Notes under the pieces: generated by a model | The model's input: only the letters and a program-made list of their open reading frames with translations | What the model was told of the DNA's origin: nothing | Database searches by the model: none | Shown: piece after piece, positions 53,138 through 61,590 of the stretch | Numbering within the stretch: position 1 is the first letter of the stretch | How the letters are laid out: each line of letters begins with the position of its first letter | DNA from: Candidatus Nitrosocaldus sp. | Lineage (GTDB): Archaea; Thermoproteota; Nitrososphaeria; Nitrososphaerales; Nitrosocaldaceae | Assembly: GCA_025054855.1 (NCBI GenBank) | Contig: JANWZS010000002.1 | Span: 62,001 to 126,000 of the forward strand | Length of the DNA stretch: 64,000 nucleotides | Reading direction: 5' to 3' | Position numbers and translations under genes: made by a program

Positions 53138-53164
53138 TTGATTGATTAATTGATTAATTAATGG
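53138..53164 (+). repeat. GATT/AATT simple repeat
   Basis: A run of GATT units changing to AATTAATT follows the small membrane-protein gene directly. It is simple-sequence DNA with no further structure. Confidence 0.5.
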
Positions 53165-53365
53165 GTTGTAGATTGATTATTGATGGACCAATAGATGGAT
53201 GAGCGAATGTGTATCTGGTGGATCAAGCATGAGGAGTGGGTAATGTAGATCATACAGCGATCTAGGGGTATGAGTGTTGATTAGATGGGATCATTCTGAA
53301 GTAGGTTTGTGCAATATCTGCACTGCTAGATGATATACAGCAGCAGGTACGCCCCTCTCTATCTG

Positions 53366-53983
53366 CTACTCCCTCTTCAATCCGAATATCCTCTCGAGTG
53401 TTGTGCCCTCATACCTCCTATGTTGTATATAGCATCGCTCATAGTACGAGCATTCATTGCAATGCTCAGACGGCTCAAGCACCGGAGGCCTGTTGTCCTT
53501 GAGTAGCATGCTGAGCACCTTCGCCCTCCTTATGGTCTCATCGAATAGCCTCTTATCCCTGGTTATGGAGAATTGTATGGTACTGCCATCCCTTGTGATG
53601 TACACTAGTGCGCCCTCATCCTTGTCGAGTATCCAGAGCGATGCGTTGAGTGCTATGAGCGATGCGGGTTCTGGAGCGCTAGGCAGATCATCCACAACCT
53701 CAAACCTAACTACTGCATCATCGACTACGGTATCTGCATCTGCTATAATCGTAAGATCCTCTATGTGGTACTCCTTCCTCTCCCTGCTGATACCATGCAT
53801 ATACCTCTGCAGAAGGATCAGCCTCTCCTTCATGGGTATGGAGCGCTCCCTCCTGTTGTAGTATGATCGTCTGAGGCATCCGGTGACCTCATCCACACGT
53901 ATCCTGCTATCATCACTCTCTACCATAAGCATGGAGTCTATAGCCTTGTTCACAGAGTCCCTGAGGCTCCTCTCCCCGAGCAT
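53366..53983 (-). CDS. Cas4-like PD-(D/E)XK protein, possibly catalytically impaired
   Basis: A 205-residue protein with the four-cysteine layout of Cas4/Dna2-type iron-sulfur nucleases: Cys36 in VTGCLRRSYY and Cys175, Cys178 and Cys184 in CNECSYYERC. Between them lies the nuclease core with Asp in ADAD (residues 81-84) and Glu95 in VRFEVVDD. The usual ExK lysine is replaced by Val97, so cleavage may be lost or use another residue. No other cas gene or CRISPR array is in the window. It may act in DNA repair or be a remnant of a defence system. Confidence 0.6.
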   Translation of the reverse strand: MLGERSLRDSVNKAIDSMLMVESDDSRIRVDEVTGCLRRSYYNRRERSIPMKERLILLQRYMHGISRERKEYHIEDLTIIADADTVVDDAVVRFEVVDDLPSAPEPASLIALNASLWILDKDEGALVYITRDGSTIQFSITRDKRLFDETIRRAKVLSMLLKDNRPPVLEPSEHCNECSYYERCYIQHRRYEGTTLERIFGLKRE

Positions 53984-54284
53984 GATTATAATGCCGTATG
54001 GTTATAGATAACGGTAGCGATGATAGATGGCATTATCCCATTAATTAGGATGAACGAAGAGTACAGTCGATCAACGCTGGATAGATATCAGCAGGGTACA
54101 CACTCACACCTCCTGTTAATATATCGGTAAGGCTCAGAGCTGTTGTGATATGCAGCAATGGATGGCTAGTGCCATAGTATACTGCTAGCGATCTATGGTC
54201 AGGTTAATGGCCCCTAACCCTAACGCATCATGTTGGATGACTGATGCATCTCCTATACTACTACTAATCGCCCTGGTCGGTCTG
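53984..54284. other. intergenic region without recognised feature
   Basis: About 300 nt between the Cas4-like gene start and the end of the RNase P gene. Short ORFs are present on both strands but none shows protein-like composition, and no RNA family was recognised. Confidence 0.35.
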
Positions 54285-54608
54285 CTACTGCTCCCCGCCC
54301 ATCATATCTCCCCTCCTCCCTTCCCTTTCTCCCGCTATAACCTTCCTGTACACATGGTTGCAGTGAAGGCATGTGATCCTCACAGCCCTTATGCTAGATC
54401 TTCCTATCCTTACCCTGGATGTTACTCCTGGTATGATGAGCCTCTTGCACCTCTTGCAGAATAGCTGCCTAACCTCATACGGTAGCCTCACCCTATACCT
54501 CATGCTCAACCTCCTTATGATCAGTGCCTGCCTCTCCGCAAGCATAAGATCATACTTTGCAGTATCCAGGACGTTCCTGAAGAGTATCCCTATCCTCTGC
54601 CTAGCCAC
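54285..54608 (-). CDS. rnp4: RNase P protein component 4 (Rpp21)
   Basis: A Rpp21 homologue, a protein subunit of archaeal RNase P that matures tRNA 5' ends. The helical N-part has ARQRIGILFRNVLDTAKYD, and the zinc ribbon is CKRC (about 40 residues later) paired with CLHC near the end. The reading frame continues upstream as TSRKRDRWLKKD, which resembles the basic start of homologues, but no ATG, GTG or TTG occurs there. The first standard start is the GTG at 54608. A TATA-like CTATTATAA near 54672 would begin a transcript close to an ATC codon at about 54646-54650. Confidence 0.82.
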   Translation of the reverse strand: MARQRIGILFRNVLDTAKYDLMLAERQALIIRRLSMRYRVRLPYEVRQLFCKRCKRLIIPGVTSRVRIGRSSIRAVRITCLHCNHVYRKVIAGEREGRRGDMMGGEQ

Positions 54609-54656
54609 ATCCTTCTTTAACCACCTATCCCTCTTCCTTGATGTGATGATGATGGT

Positions 54657-55340
54657 ATGATGAGCACCCTTATAATAGCTGAGGCCTCGCTGGAGCTGGT
54701 GCCAGAGGAGATAGTGCAGCACAGTGCAGTTAGGGCTCATGCAAGGAGGCTCGGCAAGGAGCCTAGGAGTATCCTCCTTGACAGGAGTTACCATCATGCT
54801 GCCATGCTCAACCTCAAGGATGCACACAGGAGGGGCAGGCCAGATATAGTGCATCTCTCACTGCTGGAGGCTACCAGCATACCACTCTACTACAATGATA
54901 TGCTCAGGATCTACGTGCACACACTGGCAGATAAGGTGATAGTCATAGGTAGAGGCGTTAGGTTACCGAAGAACTACAGCAGGTTCGTTGGGCTCATGGA
55001 GGATCTATTCGCCAAGGGGAGGATCGAGAGTGCAGGGCATACACTGCTAAGCGTTGAGGGTATGGACTTTGATTCCCTTCTTGCTATGATAAGACCCTCT
55101 ATGGTGATAGGACTCTCAAGGTCAGGGGATATGTTGGGTGCTGAGCATGTGGCAAGTACCATCAAGGATGCGAGTAATGCGTGTATAGTTGTAGGCGGGT
55201 TCCCGAAGGGCACGTTCTCAGCCCATGTGAGGGAGAGGTTCGATAGGACTGTTGCTATAAGCAGGTATAGTCTGGAGGCGCACGTGGTGGTTGCAAGGGT
55301 ACTGTATGAGGTGGAGAAGGCCCTGCTTGGAATATGCTAG
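54657..55340 (+). CDS. nep1: rRNA small-subunit pseudouridine methyltransferase Nep1 (EMG1)
   Basis: A 227-residue SPOUT methyltransferase. The N-terminus IIAEASLELVPEEI and LLDRSYHHAAM, then IYVHTLADKVIVIGRG and the knotted C-terminal SAM site (VVGGFPKGTFSAHV) match Nep1. It methylates a pseudouridine in 16S rRNA during ribosome assembly. It diverges from the RNase P gene, the two starting regions lying only some tens of bases apart. Two non-coding-RNA maturation genes therefore share a promoter region next to a tRNA gene. Confidence 0.92.
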   Translation: MMSTLIIAEASLELVPEEIVQHSAVRAHARRLGKEPRSILLDRSYHHAAMLNLKDAHRRGRPDIVHLSLLEATSIPLYYNDMLRIYVHTLADKVIVIGRGVRLPKNYSRFVGLMEDLFAKGRIESAGHTLLSVEGMDFDSLLAMIRPSMVIGLSRSGDMLGAEHVASTIKDASNACIVVGGFPKGTFSAHVRERFDRTVAISRYSLEAHVVVARVLYEVEKALLGIC

Positions 55341-55457
55341 TAGGTGGATAATGAATGGGGTGAGTGAGTGAATGAGTGAATTAATGGATAGAGAGGCTGA
55401 CAACCCAAATAATAATATTAATACGTAGATGTATTATGATTGATGATGCTAGTCTGT
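55341..55457 (+). promoter_or_regulatory. tRNA-Gly promoter region
   Basis: The gap before the tRNA holds GAGT repeats (about 55360-55378) and an AT-rich TATA-like tract AATAATAATATTAATA (55407-55422). It is a little farther from the mature 5' end than usual, implying a short 5' leader to be cut by RNase P. Confidence 0.4.
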
Positions 55458-55532
55458 GCGGTCGTCGTCTAGCCTGGTCTAGGATATCGGCTTTCCAAGC
55501 CGGCGACGCGGGTTCGAATCCCGCCGACCGCA
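55458..55532 (+). tRNA. tRNA-Gly (anticodon TCC)
   Basis: A complete cloverleaf. The acceptor stem GCGGTCG pairs with CGACCGC, the anticodon arm CGGC-TTTCCAA-GCCG has T33 and anticodon TCC, and the T arm is CGGG-TTCGAAT-CCCG. The discriminator is A and no CCA is encoded. No intron is present. It reads Gly GGA codons and borders an AT-rich island on its 3' side. Confidence 0.95.
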
Positions 55533-55659
55533 CTATCAAGATGGTTCTATTGATTCTATGTATCCCCTCTCCAATAGATACCACCACTCAAGCTATGGTA
55601 GGTAGCTCTACACCTGCTTAATTATTAATAGTTATTCTGTCCATCGATATGATAGAAAG

Positions 55660-55680
55660 GATGCTAGTATGTGCGGTCAT
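55660..55680 (+). repeat. partial direct repeat of the tRNA-Gly 5' end and its upstream flank
   Basis: Nineteen of 21 bases match 55446-55466, which covers the last 12 nt before the tRNA and the first 9 nt of its acceptor stem (GATGCTAGTxTGTGCGGTC). The repeat lies about 214 nt downstream in the same direction and is not followed by a tRNA fold. Confidence 0.7.
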
Positions 55681-55697
55681 GATATAGGGACACACAC

Positions 55698-55868
55698 TTG
55701 GGAGAGCAGGTTAAGGTATTAGAGGAGAATATTAAGCAACTTAATACAAGGCGAAACATGACGGACATATATTTCGCTGGGTATGTGAGGGAAGAGATCT
55801 GCGTTGAGGATCACCGTTATGTTATAGCATTACTGATGATGTTAAGGTTCTCGCTGGTAAATCATTAA
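55698..55868 (+). pseudogene. possible gene fragment of 56 codons
   Basis: A frame from a TTG, open to a stop at 55866-55868. It has plausible protein composition (GEQVKVLEENIKQLN and IYFAGYVREEICVEDHRY) but no good promoter or start, and no family is recognised. It may be a remnant of a larger acquired gene. Confidence 0.25.
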
Positions 55869-56599
55869 TACGCTGTACCAAATGGGGATATAAAACACTA
55901 ATGTAGGAATCGATAATATAGGGGTTATTCACCAGCAAGTATGTGAGTTCTAGAGGATCATGCGTAGCAATAGGAACCACCTACTAAACAGTTCGCCTAG
56001 TTCAGGATCGGCAGAGATAAACATGAATGAACTGAGCTAGTTGATCCAGACTCTCTGAGATGTATATTGCCCTAGATTCATAGAGCAATATACCATAGAA
56101 GGTGCTTATTGTTACAGTATACAAGACAGAACACGATCCGAAGAAACAAAAGTACATAACATTAACCAGTAATAACCCTGAAACATTTGTCCATTAAATG
56201 ATGGATGAGATGGTATCAGAAGACTAAACTGACGGTATGAGTGAAGATCTACTTGATGCATAAAGAGCATATTTAGCGAGATGCAGTATAGGAAGATTAT
56301 ATGGCAGCATGATATCAACGTGTGTAGAGATGACAAGATTATAGAGGGGTATGTAGATGTATAGAGGAGACACTGTATATATGGTATGAATATAGTACAA
56401 CAGAGAGGATAGCTCAGCACATGACAGAAGAGTGTTCTTACCAAAGAAGAGAGTAAACCAAATACATGTAAGAATTGTATATAGTCACATGCATAACTAT
56501 AGCGTGAGAGGAAGTAGGCAGATGTATGTCTGAGTATGTGTAACAAAATAGGTTAACCACATAAGATTTAAATAATTACTTTGTATATGAGAGAGCGGC

Positions 56600-58225
56600 A
56601 TGCACGTAACGAAAAAAAGAATAGTCATGTTCACGATGATATCGTTGCTTGTAACATTAAATGTGCAGGCTAGACCGGCGTTTGCACTAACAGGTTGCAA
56701 TGAATATATAGAGGTACCATCTGATTCGACCCTTGAACTAACCACGTTCAATATTCAAATCAAATTTAGACTATCTGATTTTAATACTAGCAATAGAATG
56801 TATCTAGTTAGTAAAGGCAATGAAAGTGCTAACAACTCTTTGTTAGACGATCAGAATTATGCCATCTATATCACACGTGCAAATAAAGTTGCCATGGTAG
56901 TTAAAGATGTTAACGACAACTATCATTATATCTACTCTAAGCAATCTATAACGGATAATGACTGGCATGTTGTGATAGCCCAGTTTGAGTACAAAAAACT
57001 CACATTAATTCTTGATGGAGTAGAAGTAGAGAACACCATAGGAAAGATCAGACCAGATACGGATGGTAACAAGCCATTGCGGATAGGCGCAAATTCTAAT
57101 ACACTAAATGAAGGTTGTTTGAAGGGTGAGATAGAACACGTAACGATTAAGACTAAACGAGATGGAGAGTGGATAGAAGTGTACACTTATGAGGCACTCA
57201 ATAAGAATTCTTGTTCAGCATTATCATTTTTCGAGTTTACAGGCGTAGTGTTTATTGACCCTATACTCAGCTCAGCAGAGAATGAAAATAGGGTATCCAA
57301 GGAGACTAAAGCTATAGTTAGGAGTATAGAATATTTATCAGCTGCGGGATTCACTGGGATAAGGGTACCATTCTACTGGGAGGCATATGTTGCAAGGCCT
57401 TCAGAATTCACTGAAAGACTTAAATTAATAGCTGAAACGGCAGAAGAGAACGGATTATGTATAGTGTGGGATAACCATCACTATTATACTACAAGTGCGT
57501 GGGAGCTGACCAAGAACGGTAAACCGATAAAAGGCAGAGGATTTCCATCATTTCTAGTAAATAATTATGAGGTATCTGGTGAGTATAATCTCGTAGCAGA
57601 GCCTTTTTGGAGAGATTTTCTTAAAAATAATATAACGGTAAACGGTAAGAAAGTGTGGGATCTTCAACTAGAGTTCCTAACTAATGTGGTCAACATAGTA
57701 GAAGAATATAAGAGTAGTAAAGGTTTAGAAATACTCAATGAGCCTCATTTATGGAGACGCGAGCAGTATAATGATCTTGCTAATTATTACAAACATATGG
57801 CGACAGAATTGAGAAAGATTACCGATATGACTCTGATAATAAAGAGAGAAACTATGAGGAGCAGTGAAGGTAGGGACCCTGCTCAGTTATACAAGCTTAT
57901 ACCTACAACAGTTTCAAACGTGGCATTCAGCCCGCATCTATACTCCCTTCCTTGCGATGGGTGCAAAGGGGAAAGACAGCTGAATATATTCAAGCAACTA
58001 GCAAACGATCTTAATATTCAGATATATATAGGCGAGTTTGCTGCTAAGCAGCAAGAGCATGCGGATATATTCCTTTCTAAGTTCAAATCGTATAAGTTTG
58101 GGTGGACCGAGTATAGATGGAGTAAATATCCTCCTAGTGAGCAGGGTGCCCATCTATATATCATTAATGGGGAACCTACACCGCATTTGATGTATTTGTT
58201 GAGAGCATACGAGAAATATTATTAG
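56600..58225 (+). CDS. exported LamG-GH5 glycoside hydrolase (cellulase-like)
   Basis: A 541-residue exported enzyme. A signal peptide (about residues 7-30, MFTMISLLVTLNVQA then FALT) is followed by a concanavalin/LamG-like domain (about residues 33-205, with DNDWHVVIAQFEYKKLTLILDG). A GH5-type TIM barrel then follows. The barrel has GIRVPFYWEAY, the acid/base Glu in GLEILNEPH (near 375) and the nucleophile Glu in YIGEFAAK (near 475). It probably cleaves beta-glucan or mannan. Codon use (AAA, ATT, AGA) and AT-richness differ from the neighbours, pointing to horizontal acquisition. A TTAAATAATT box lies about 26 nt upstream. Confidence 0.82.
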   Translation: MHVTKKRIVMFTMISLLVTLNVQARPAFALTGCNEYIEVPSDSTLELTTFNIQIKFRLSDFNTSNRMYLVSKGNESANNSLLDDQNYAIYITRANKVAMVVKDVNDNYHYIYSKQSITDNDWHVVIAQFEYKKLTLILDGVEVENTIGKIRPDTDGNKPLRIGANSNTLNEGCLKGEIEHVTIKTKRDGEWIEVYTYEALNKNSCSALSFFEFTGVVFIDPILSSAENENRVSKETKAIVRSIEYLSAAGFTGIRVPFYWEAYVARPSEFTERLKLIAETAEENGLCIVWDNHHYYTTSAWELTKNGKPIKGRGFPSFLVNNYEVSGEYNLVAEPFWRDFLKNNITVNGKKVWDLQLEFLTNVVNIVEEYKSSKGLEILNEPHLWRREQYNDLANYYKHMATELRKITDMTLIIKRETMRSSEGRDPAQLYKLIPTTVSNVAFSPHLYSLPCDGCKGERQLNIFKQLANDLNIQIYIGEFAAKQQEHADIFLSKFKSYKFGWTEYRWSKYPPSEQGAHLYIINGEPTPHLMYLLRAYEKYY

Positions 58226-59116
58226 AGTAGGTGAAGATAGTTAGAAGTTATCATCATGTTAGTGATCTATGCAATGGTTCATCTCTATAACTCCACATTA
58301 CAAGAACGTACTATAGATGATAGGTTAATAAACACATGATAAGGTCATCATGACATCGATTGTCAGATATTATTAGCGTAGGTCGATGAATAAAAAAGTA
58401 TGGAAGACCATTATACATACAGGTTCACTACATACACCTATTCATTGTTACTTGCTCTACTCCATATCATAAGGGTAGCTGGTCCAGTAGAAGCATGATC
58501 AAGAGTATGTACCACTACTATGTTTGTAGACTAGTATTAGGGAATACACGGATAAGACCAAGTCATATCATCCATTATCTACCTGTGTCTTATGGTATCG
58601 TTGGAATGGTGGGAGTATAAACAGGGACTAGCGCCACTTGATATGACAGTCAATACCTTATATTTACTATAGAACCCATCCAGATCCTTCTGTTTAGATT
58701 CACCTCTATATAACCGTAATGGGGATGAGTATAGCCAGTTCTTAACATAAATCCCCGATATCTTGATGGCAGTTCTGGTATATACCAAAGTGTACTGCAG
58801 AATGAATTCCACTTCTTTCTGATAGGGCAATGCTTCAACCTTATGTCAATTGACGTTATCTTCATACACATGGTTATATGTTATGTGTTGGCACCCATTT
58901 CTTATAGTTGTGGTTTCATCCCTAGATTACTTCTTCTGTAGAAGATACACATGGAGCGACTGTCTAGATGCTTGTTTCAATGAACTGCGGTCGTTTGATA
59001 ACAGGATTGGTTAGAGCACGTATTTGAACGAGTGCTACTGGTAGATAGTTAAGTCAAGAACCCTAACATGGAGATCTGTGCGACACATACGATTAACCAC
59101 TGATAAGGCCATATCA
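58226..59116. other. AT-rich gene-less region at the far end of the island
   Basis: About 890 nt. Overlapping minus-strand frames between about 58579 and 58871 have some protein-like composition (for example TRTAIKISGIYVKNWLYSS) but are broken, and may be remains of a transposase or similar gene. A short TGCGGTCGT at about 58986-58994 equals part of the tRNA-Gly 5' end. No intact gene or RNA was recognised. Confidence 0.4.
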
Positions 59117-60502
59117 TCATAGCCTCTTCAACCTCGGATTCACTATAGCATCGAGTGCATTACCTATGAGCACGAACGCCAAACCCGTGAGTGCTATCAT
59201 GAGACCTGGGGGTAGTATCCACCACCATAGCCCCCTTGCGGCTGCACCGTACAGGTTTGCATCATGAAGTATCTGGCCCCATGTGGGCAGAGTAGGGTCT
59301 CCTAGGCCTAGGAAGCTCAGCCCAGCCTCCGTTATTATCGCACCAGGTACAGATATGGCTATGCTTGCGAATGTGTAGGGTAGCAGCTGTGGGAATATAT
59401 GCCTGAATACTATCTTCATGCTAGACTGGCCCATGAGCTCTGCGGCCTCAACGTATGCAAGGCTCTTTATCTGGAGAGCTATGCTCCTGGATACCTTCGC
59501 TATACCGACCCAGCCGAATATTATGAGGTATGCTACTATGAGCAGTATGCTCCTGCCCACAGATACCGCAAGGAGTATGAGCAGTGGGAGTGCTGGCAGT
59601 GCATACACGACATCATTGGCCCTCATCATCGCCTCATCGGTCCTACCCCCTCTATAGCCAGAGATTATCCCATACAACATACCTATGAGCACAGATATGG
59701 ATGCCACAGATACGCCTATGAAGAGCGCCACAGGCGCACCCCATACTATCCCTATGCTCAGATCCCTCCTCAGGTCATCTGTGCCCAGAATGCCATAGAC
59801 CTTGCCACCGACTATGAACCTGCTGGAAATGACATCATCATCTGTATCGAAGAGGAAGAACCTTGCCTCCAGTGTGTATGTGCCCTTCACGACCCTCCTC
59901 TCATCGTACGATGAGAATACCGCTAGCACTGTGGCATCCCTTGAGATGGGGAACCTGTACTTGCTGAGGTTGTTCGCTATACCATCCTGTACAGCCCTAT
60001 CAGTTGAGAATAGCGTGGATTCATGGACCTGCTCCCTGCTCGCATACGGGAGCGAGACCCTTGCCAGCTCCATGGCATCGCCATCTGGCCTGGTCATGGT
60101 CAGGAGTAGGAGTGGTGCGGAGCCCTCATACCTCACCCTGTAGCTCAGCATAAAGTCACTCGGGAACTCATCGTATGCATAGTTGAATGTGTACCTGTGC
60201 GTAACTATCCTCAATCCAGAATCCTCTATGCTCACCTCTGGCCTGTCAAGGATTAGGTGCTCTGGTAACTTGCTTGTCGAGAAGAGGTTCACCCATGATG
60301 GTAGCGCACTTCTAGGATAGGATGTCCATGCGGATGGATCGTTCCACTCCTTGAGCCTATCCGGAGGGGTTACTATGAATGCCATGAGCGAGATGGCTAT
60401 GAGTATGAGCAGTATGGCTAGCCCAGCGAGCCCAACCCTGCTCCTCCTGAACTCGCCCCATATGTATGCTAGAGAGAGTACCGATCTCTGATGCTCGCTC
60501 AT
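59117..60502 (-). CDS. oligopeptide-type ABC permease (DppC-like) with large extracytoplasmic insert
   Basis: A 461-residue permease. After the first membrane helix (about residues 25-45) comes an unusual soluble domain of roughly 190 residues outside the cell. The normal DppC body then begins at GTDDLRRDLSIGIVWGAPV (near 240) with five more helices and the EAA loop (YVEAAELMGQSSMKIVFRHIFPQ). Typical DppC proteins have about 300 residues and only a short loop here. It pairs with the DppB-like gene 4 nt upstream. No ATPase or binding-protein gene is next to them. Confidence 0.85.
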   Translation of the reverse strand: MSEHQRSVLSLAYIWGEFRRSRVGLAGLAILLILIAISLMAFIVTPPDRLKEWNDPSAWTSYPRSALPSWVNLFSTSKLPEHLILDRPEVSIEDSGLRIVTHRYTFNYAYDEFPSDFMLSYRVRYEGSAPLLLLTMTRPDGDAMELARVSLPYASREQVHESTLFSTDRAVQDGIANNLSKYRFPISRDATVLAVFSSYDERRVVKGTYTLEARFFLFDTDDDVISSRFIVGGKVYGILGTDDLRRDLSIGIVWGAPVALFIGVSVASISVLIGMLYGIISGYRGGRTDEAMMRANDVVYALPALPLLILLAVSVGRSILLIVAYLIIFGWVGIAKVSRSIALQIKSLAYVEAAELMGQSSMKIVFRHIFPQLLPYTFASIAISVPGAIITEAGLSFLGLGDPTLPTWGQILHDANLYGAAARGLWWWILPPGLMIALTGLAFVLIGNALDAIVNPRLKRL

Positions 60503-60506
60503 CCAG

Positions 60507-61556
60507 CTAGCCCACCTTTACTCTTGGATCGAAGTAGCCATAGAGTATATCTGCTATGAATATGCTTATCAGGAATACGAGTGTGGTTATGTACGTCAAA
60601 CCAACTATGACTGGAAGGTCGAGAACGCTTATGGCATCGAAGTAGAGCTTCCCTATCCCTGGCCAGTCGAATACGGCCTCTGAGATTATCGCCCCACCTA
60701 TGGAGGAGGAGAGTGAGAGCGAGACTATGGTAATTATTGGGGGGGCAGCGTTCTTCACCGCATGCGCATAGACTATCCTCCTCTCAGGTATACCCATGGC
60801 CCTCTTCGCCATTATGAAATCCTCCCCGAGTATGCCTATGAGCAGGTTCCTCACTATGTAACTCCATGAGCCGAAGCCCATGAGGATCATGGTGAGCAGT
60901 GGGAGGAGCATGTGGTAGAGCAGTGCGATGGGGTATGAAGGGTCTGATGCCGGAACCACGGGGGTTGCCCTCGCAGGGAATATGTTGAGCATGAACGCAA
61001 ATACGAGTATCATGAGCATACCAGTCCACCAGAGCGGGAAGCTGCTGCTCACCACGGCGAATGCTGCGTTGATCCTATCCACAAGCATACCATGCCTCCT
61101 AGCAGCGAATGCACCTACAAGCACTCCTATCGCAGCTACTATGGCGGTTGCTGTGGTGAAGAGCAGTACCGTCCTAGGAAGCCTCTCCATTATTATATCT
61201 GCTACCCTGCTGGACCCGCTCTCGCCTATGAGGAAGTACGCCCTACCTAGGTCGAAGGTGAGTATCTTCAGCATGGTGAACCAGAGCCTCTTGGGGGAGT
61301 ACCATGGCTCATCCAGCCCTATGGCCCTCATCCTCGACTCTATCTGCTCCCTCGTGTACCTCTCCAGCTCCTGCGTACTCATCCCAGATACCAACGCTCT
61401 GTTGTTTATTATCTCCTGCCTAACCTCATGCTCTACCGCCAGCCTGAGTATGTTGTCCATGCTCGGACCCAGCAGGGCTATGGTTATGAAGATGGTGAAG
61501 AAGAGCACTATGAACATGTTTACTGCACGCTTGACCAGGAACCTACCAAAACCCAT
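60507..61556 (-). CDS. oligopeptide-type ABC permease (DppB-like)
   Basis: A 349-residue permease with an N-terminal helix (about residues 10-30), a long external loop with EVRQEIINNRALVSGMSTQEL, and five more helices. The EAA loop is FIMAKRAMGIPERRIVYAHAVKNAAPP. It is first of the two-permease operon and overlaps no other gene. The pair would form the channel of a peptide, nickel or sugar importer; missing partners may be encoded elsewhere. Confidence 0.88.
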   Translation of the reverse strand: MGFGRFLVKRAVNMFIVLFFTIFITIALLGPSMDNILRLAVEHEVRQEIINNRALVSGMSTQELERYTREQIESRMRAIGLDEPWYSPKRLWFTMLKILTFDLGRAYFLIGESGSSRVADIIMERLPRTVLLFTTATAIVAAIGVLVGAFAARRHGMLVDRINAAFAVVSSSFPLWWTGMLMILVFAFMLNIFPARATPVVPASDPSYPIALLYHMLLPLLTMILMGFGSWSYIVRNLLIGILGEDFIMAKRAMGIPERRIVYAHAVKNAAPPIITIVSLSLSSSIGGAIISEAVFDWPGIGKLYFDAISVLDLPVIVGLTYITTLVFLISIFIADILYGYFDPRVKVG

Positions 61557-61590
61557 CCCATCTTCGGCTTTATTCTAGATAACTCTCAAT

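Larger units (their letters stand above)
55533..56599. other. AT-rich, largely gene-less region after the tRNA
   Basis: More than 1 kb with only fragmentary frames. A partial copy of the tRNA 5' end lies at 55660-55680, and a fair 56-residue frame lies at 55698-55868. Base composition is clearly more AT-rich than the flanking housekeeping genes and resembles the GH5 gene. It reads as decayed mobile or acquired DNA. Confidence 0.45.

Noticed and set aside
54609-54854. N-terminal extension of the RNase P Rpp21 ORF to 54854
   Set aside because: That part is antisense to Nep1 and has shadow-like composition; only the part near 54650 and below resembles Rpp21.
55381-55587. 68-aa minus-strand ORF across the tRNA
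   Set aside because: It is the antisense of tRNA-Gly; the peptide reflects the tRNA sequence.
55671-55745. second tRNA after the partial repeat
   Set aside because: Only the first nine bases of the acceptor stem are present; no anticodon or T arm follows.
58579-58871. intact transposase gene
   Set aside because: Overlapping frames look vaguely protein-like but are broken and lack a DDE or HUH motif.
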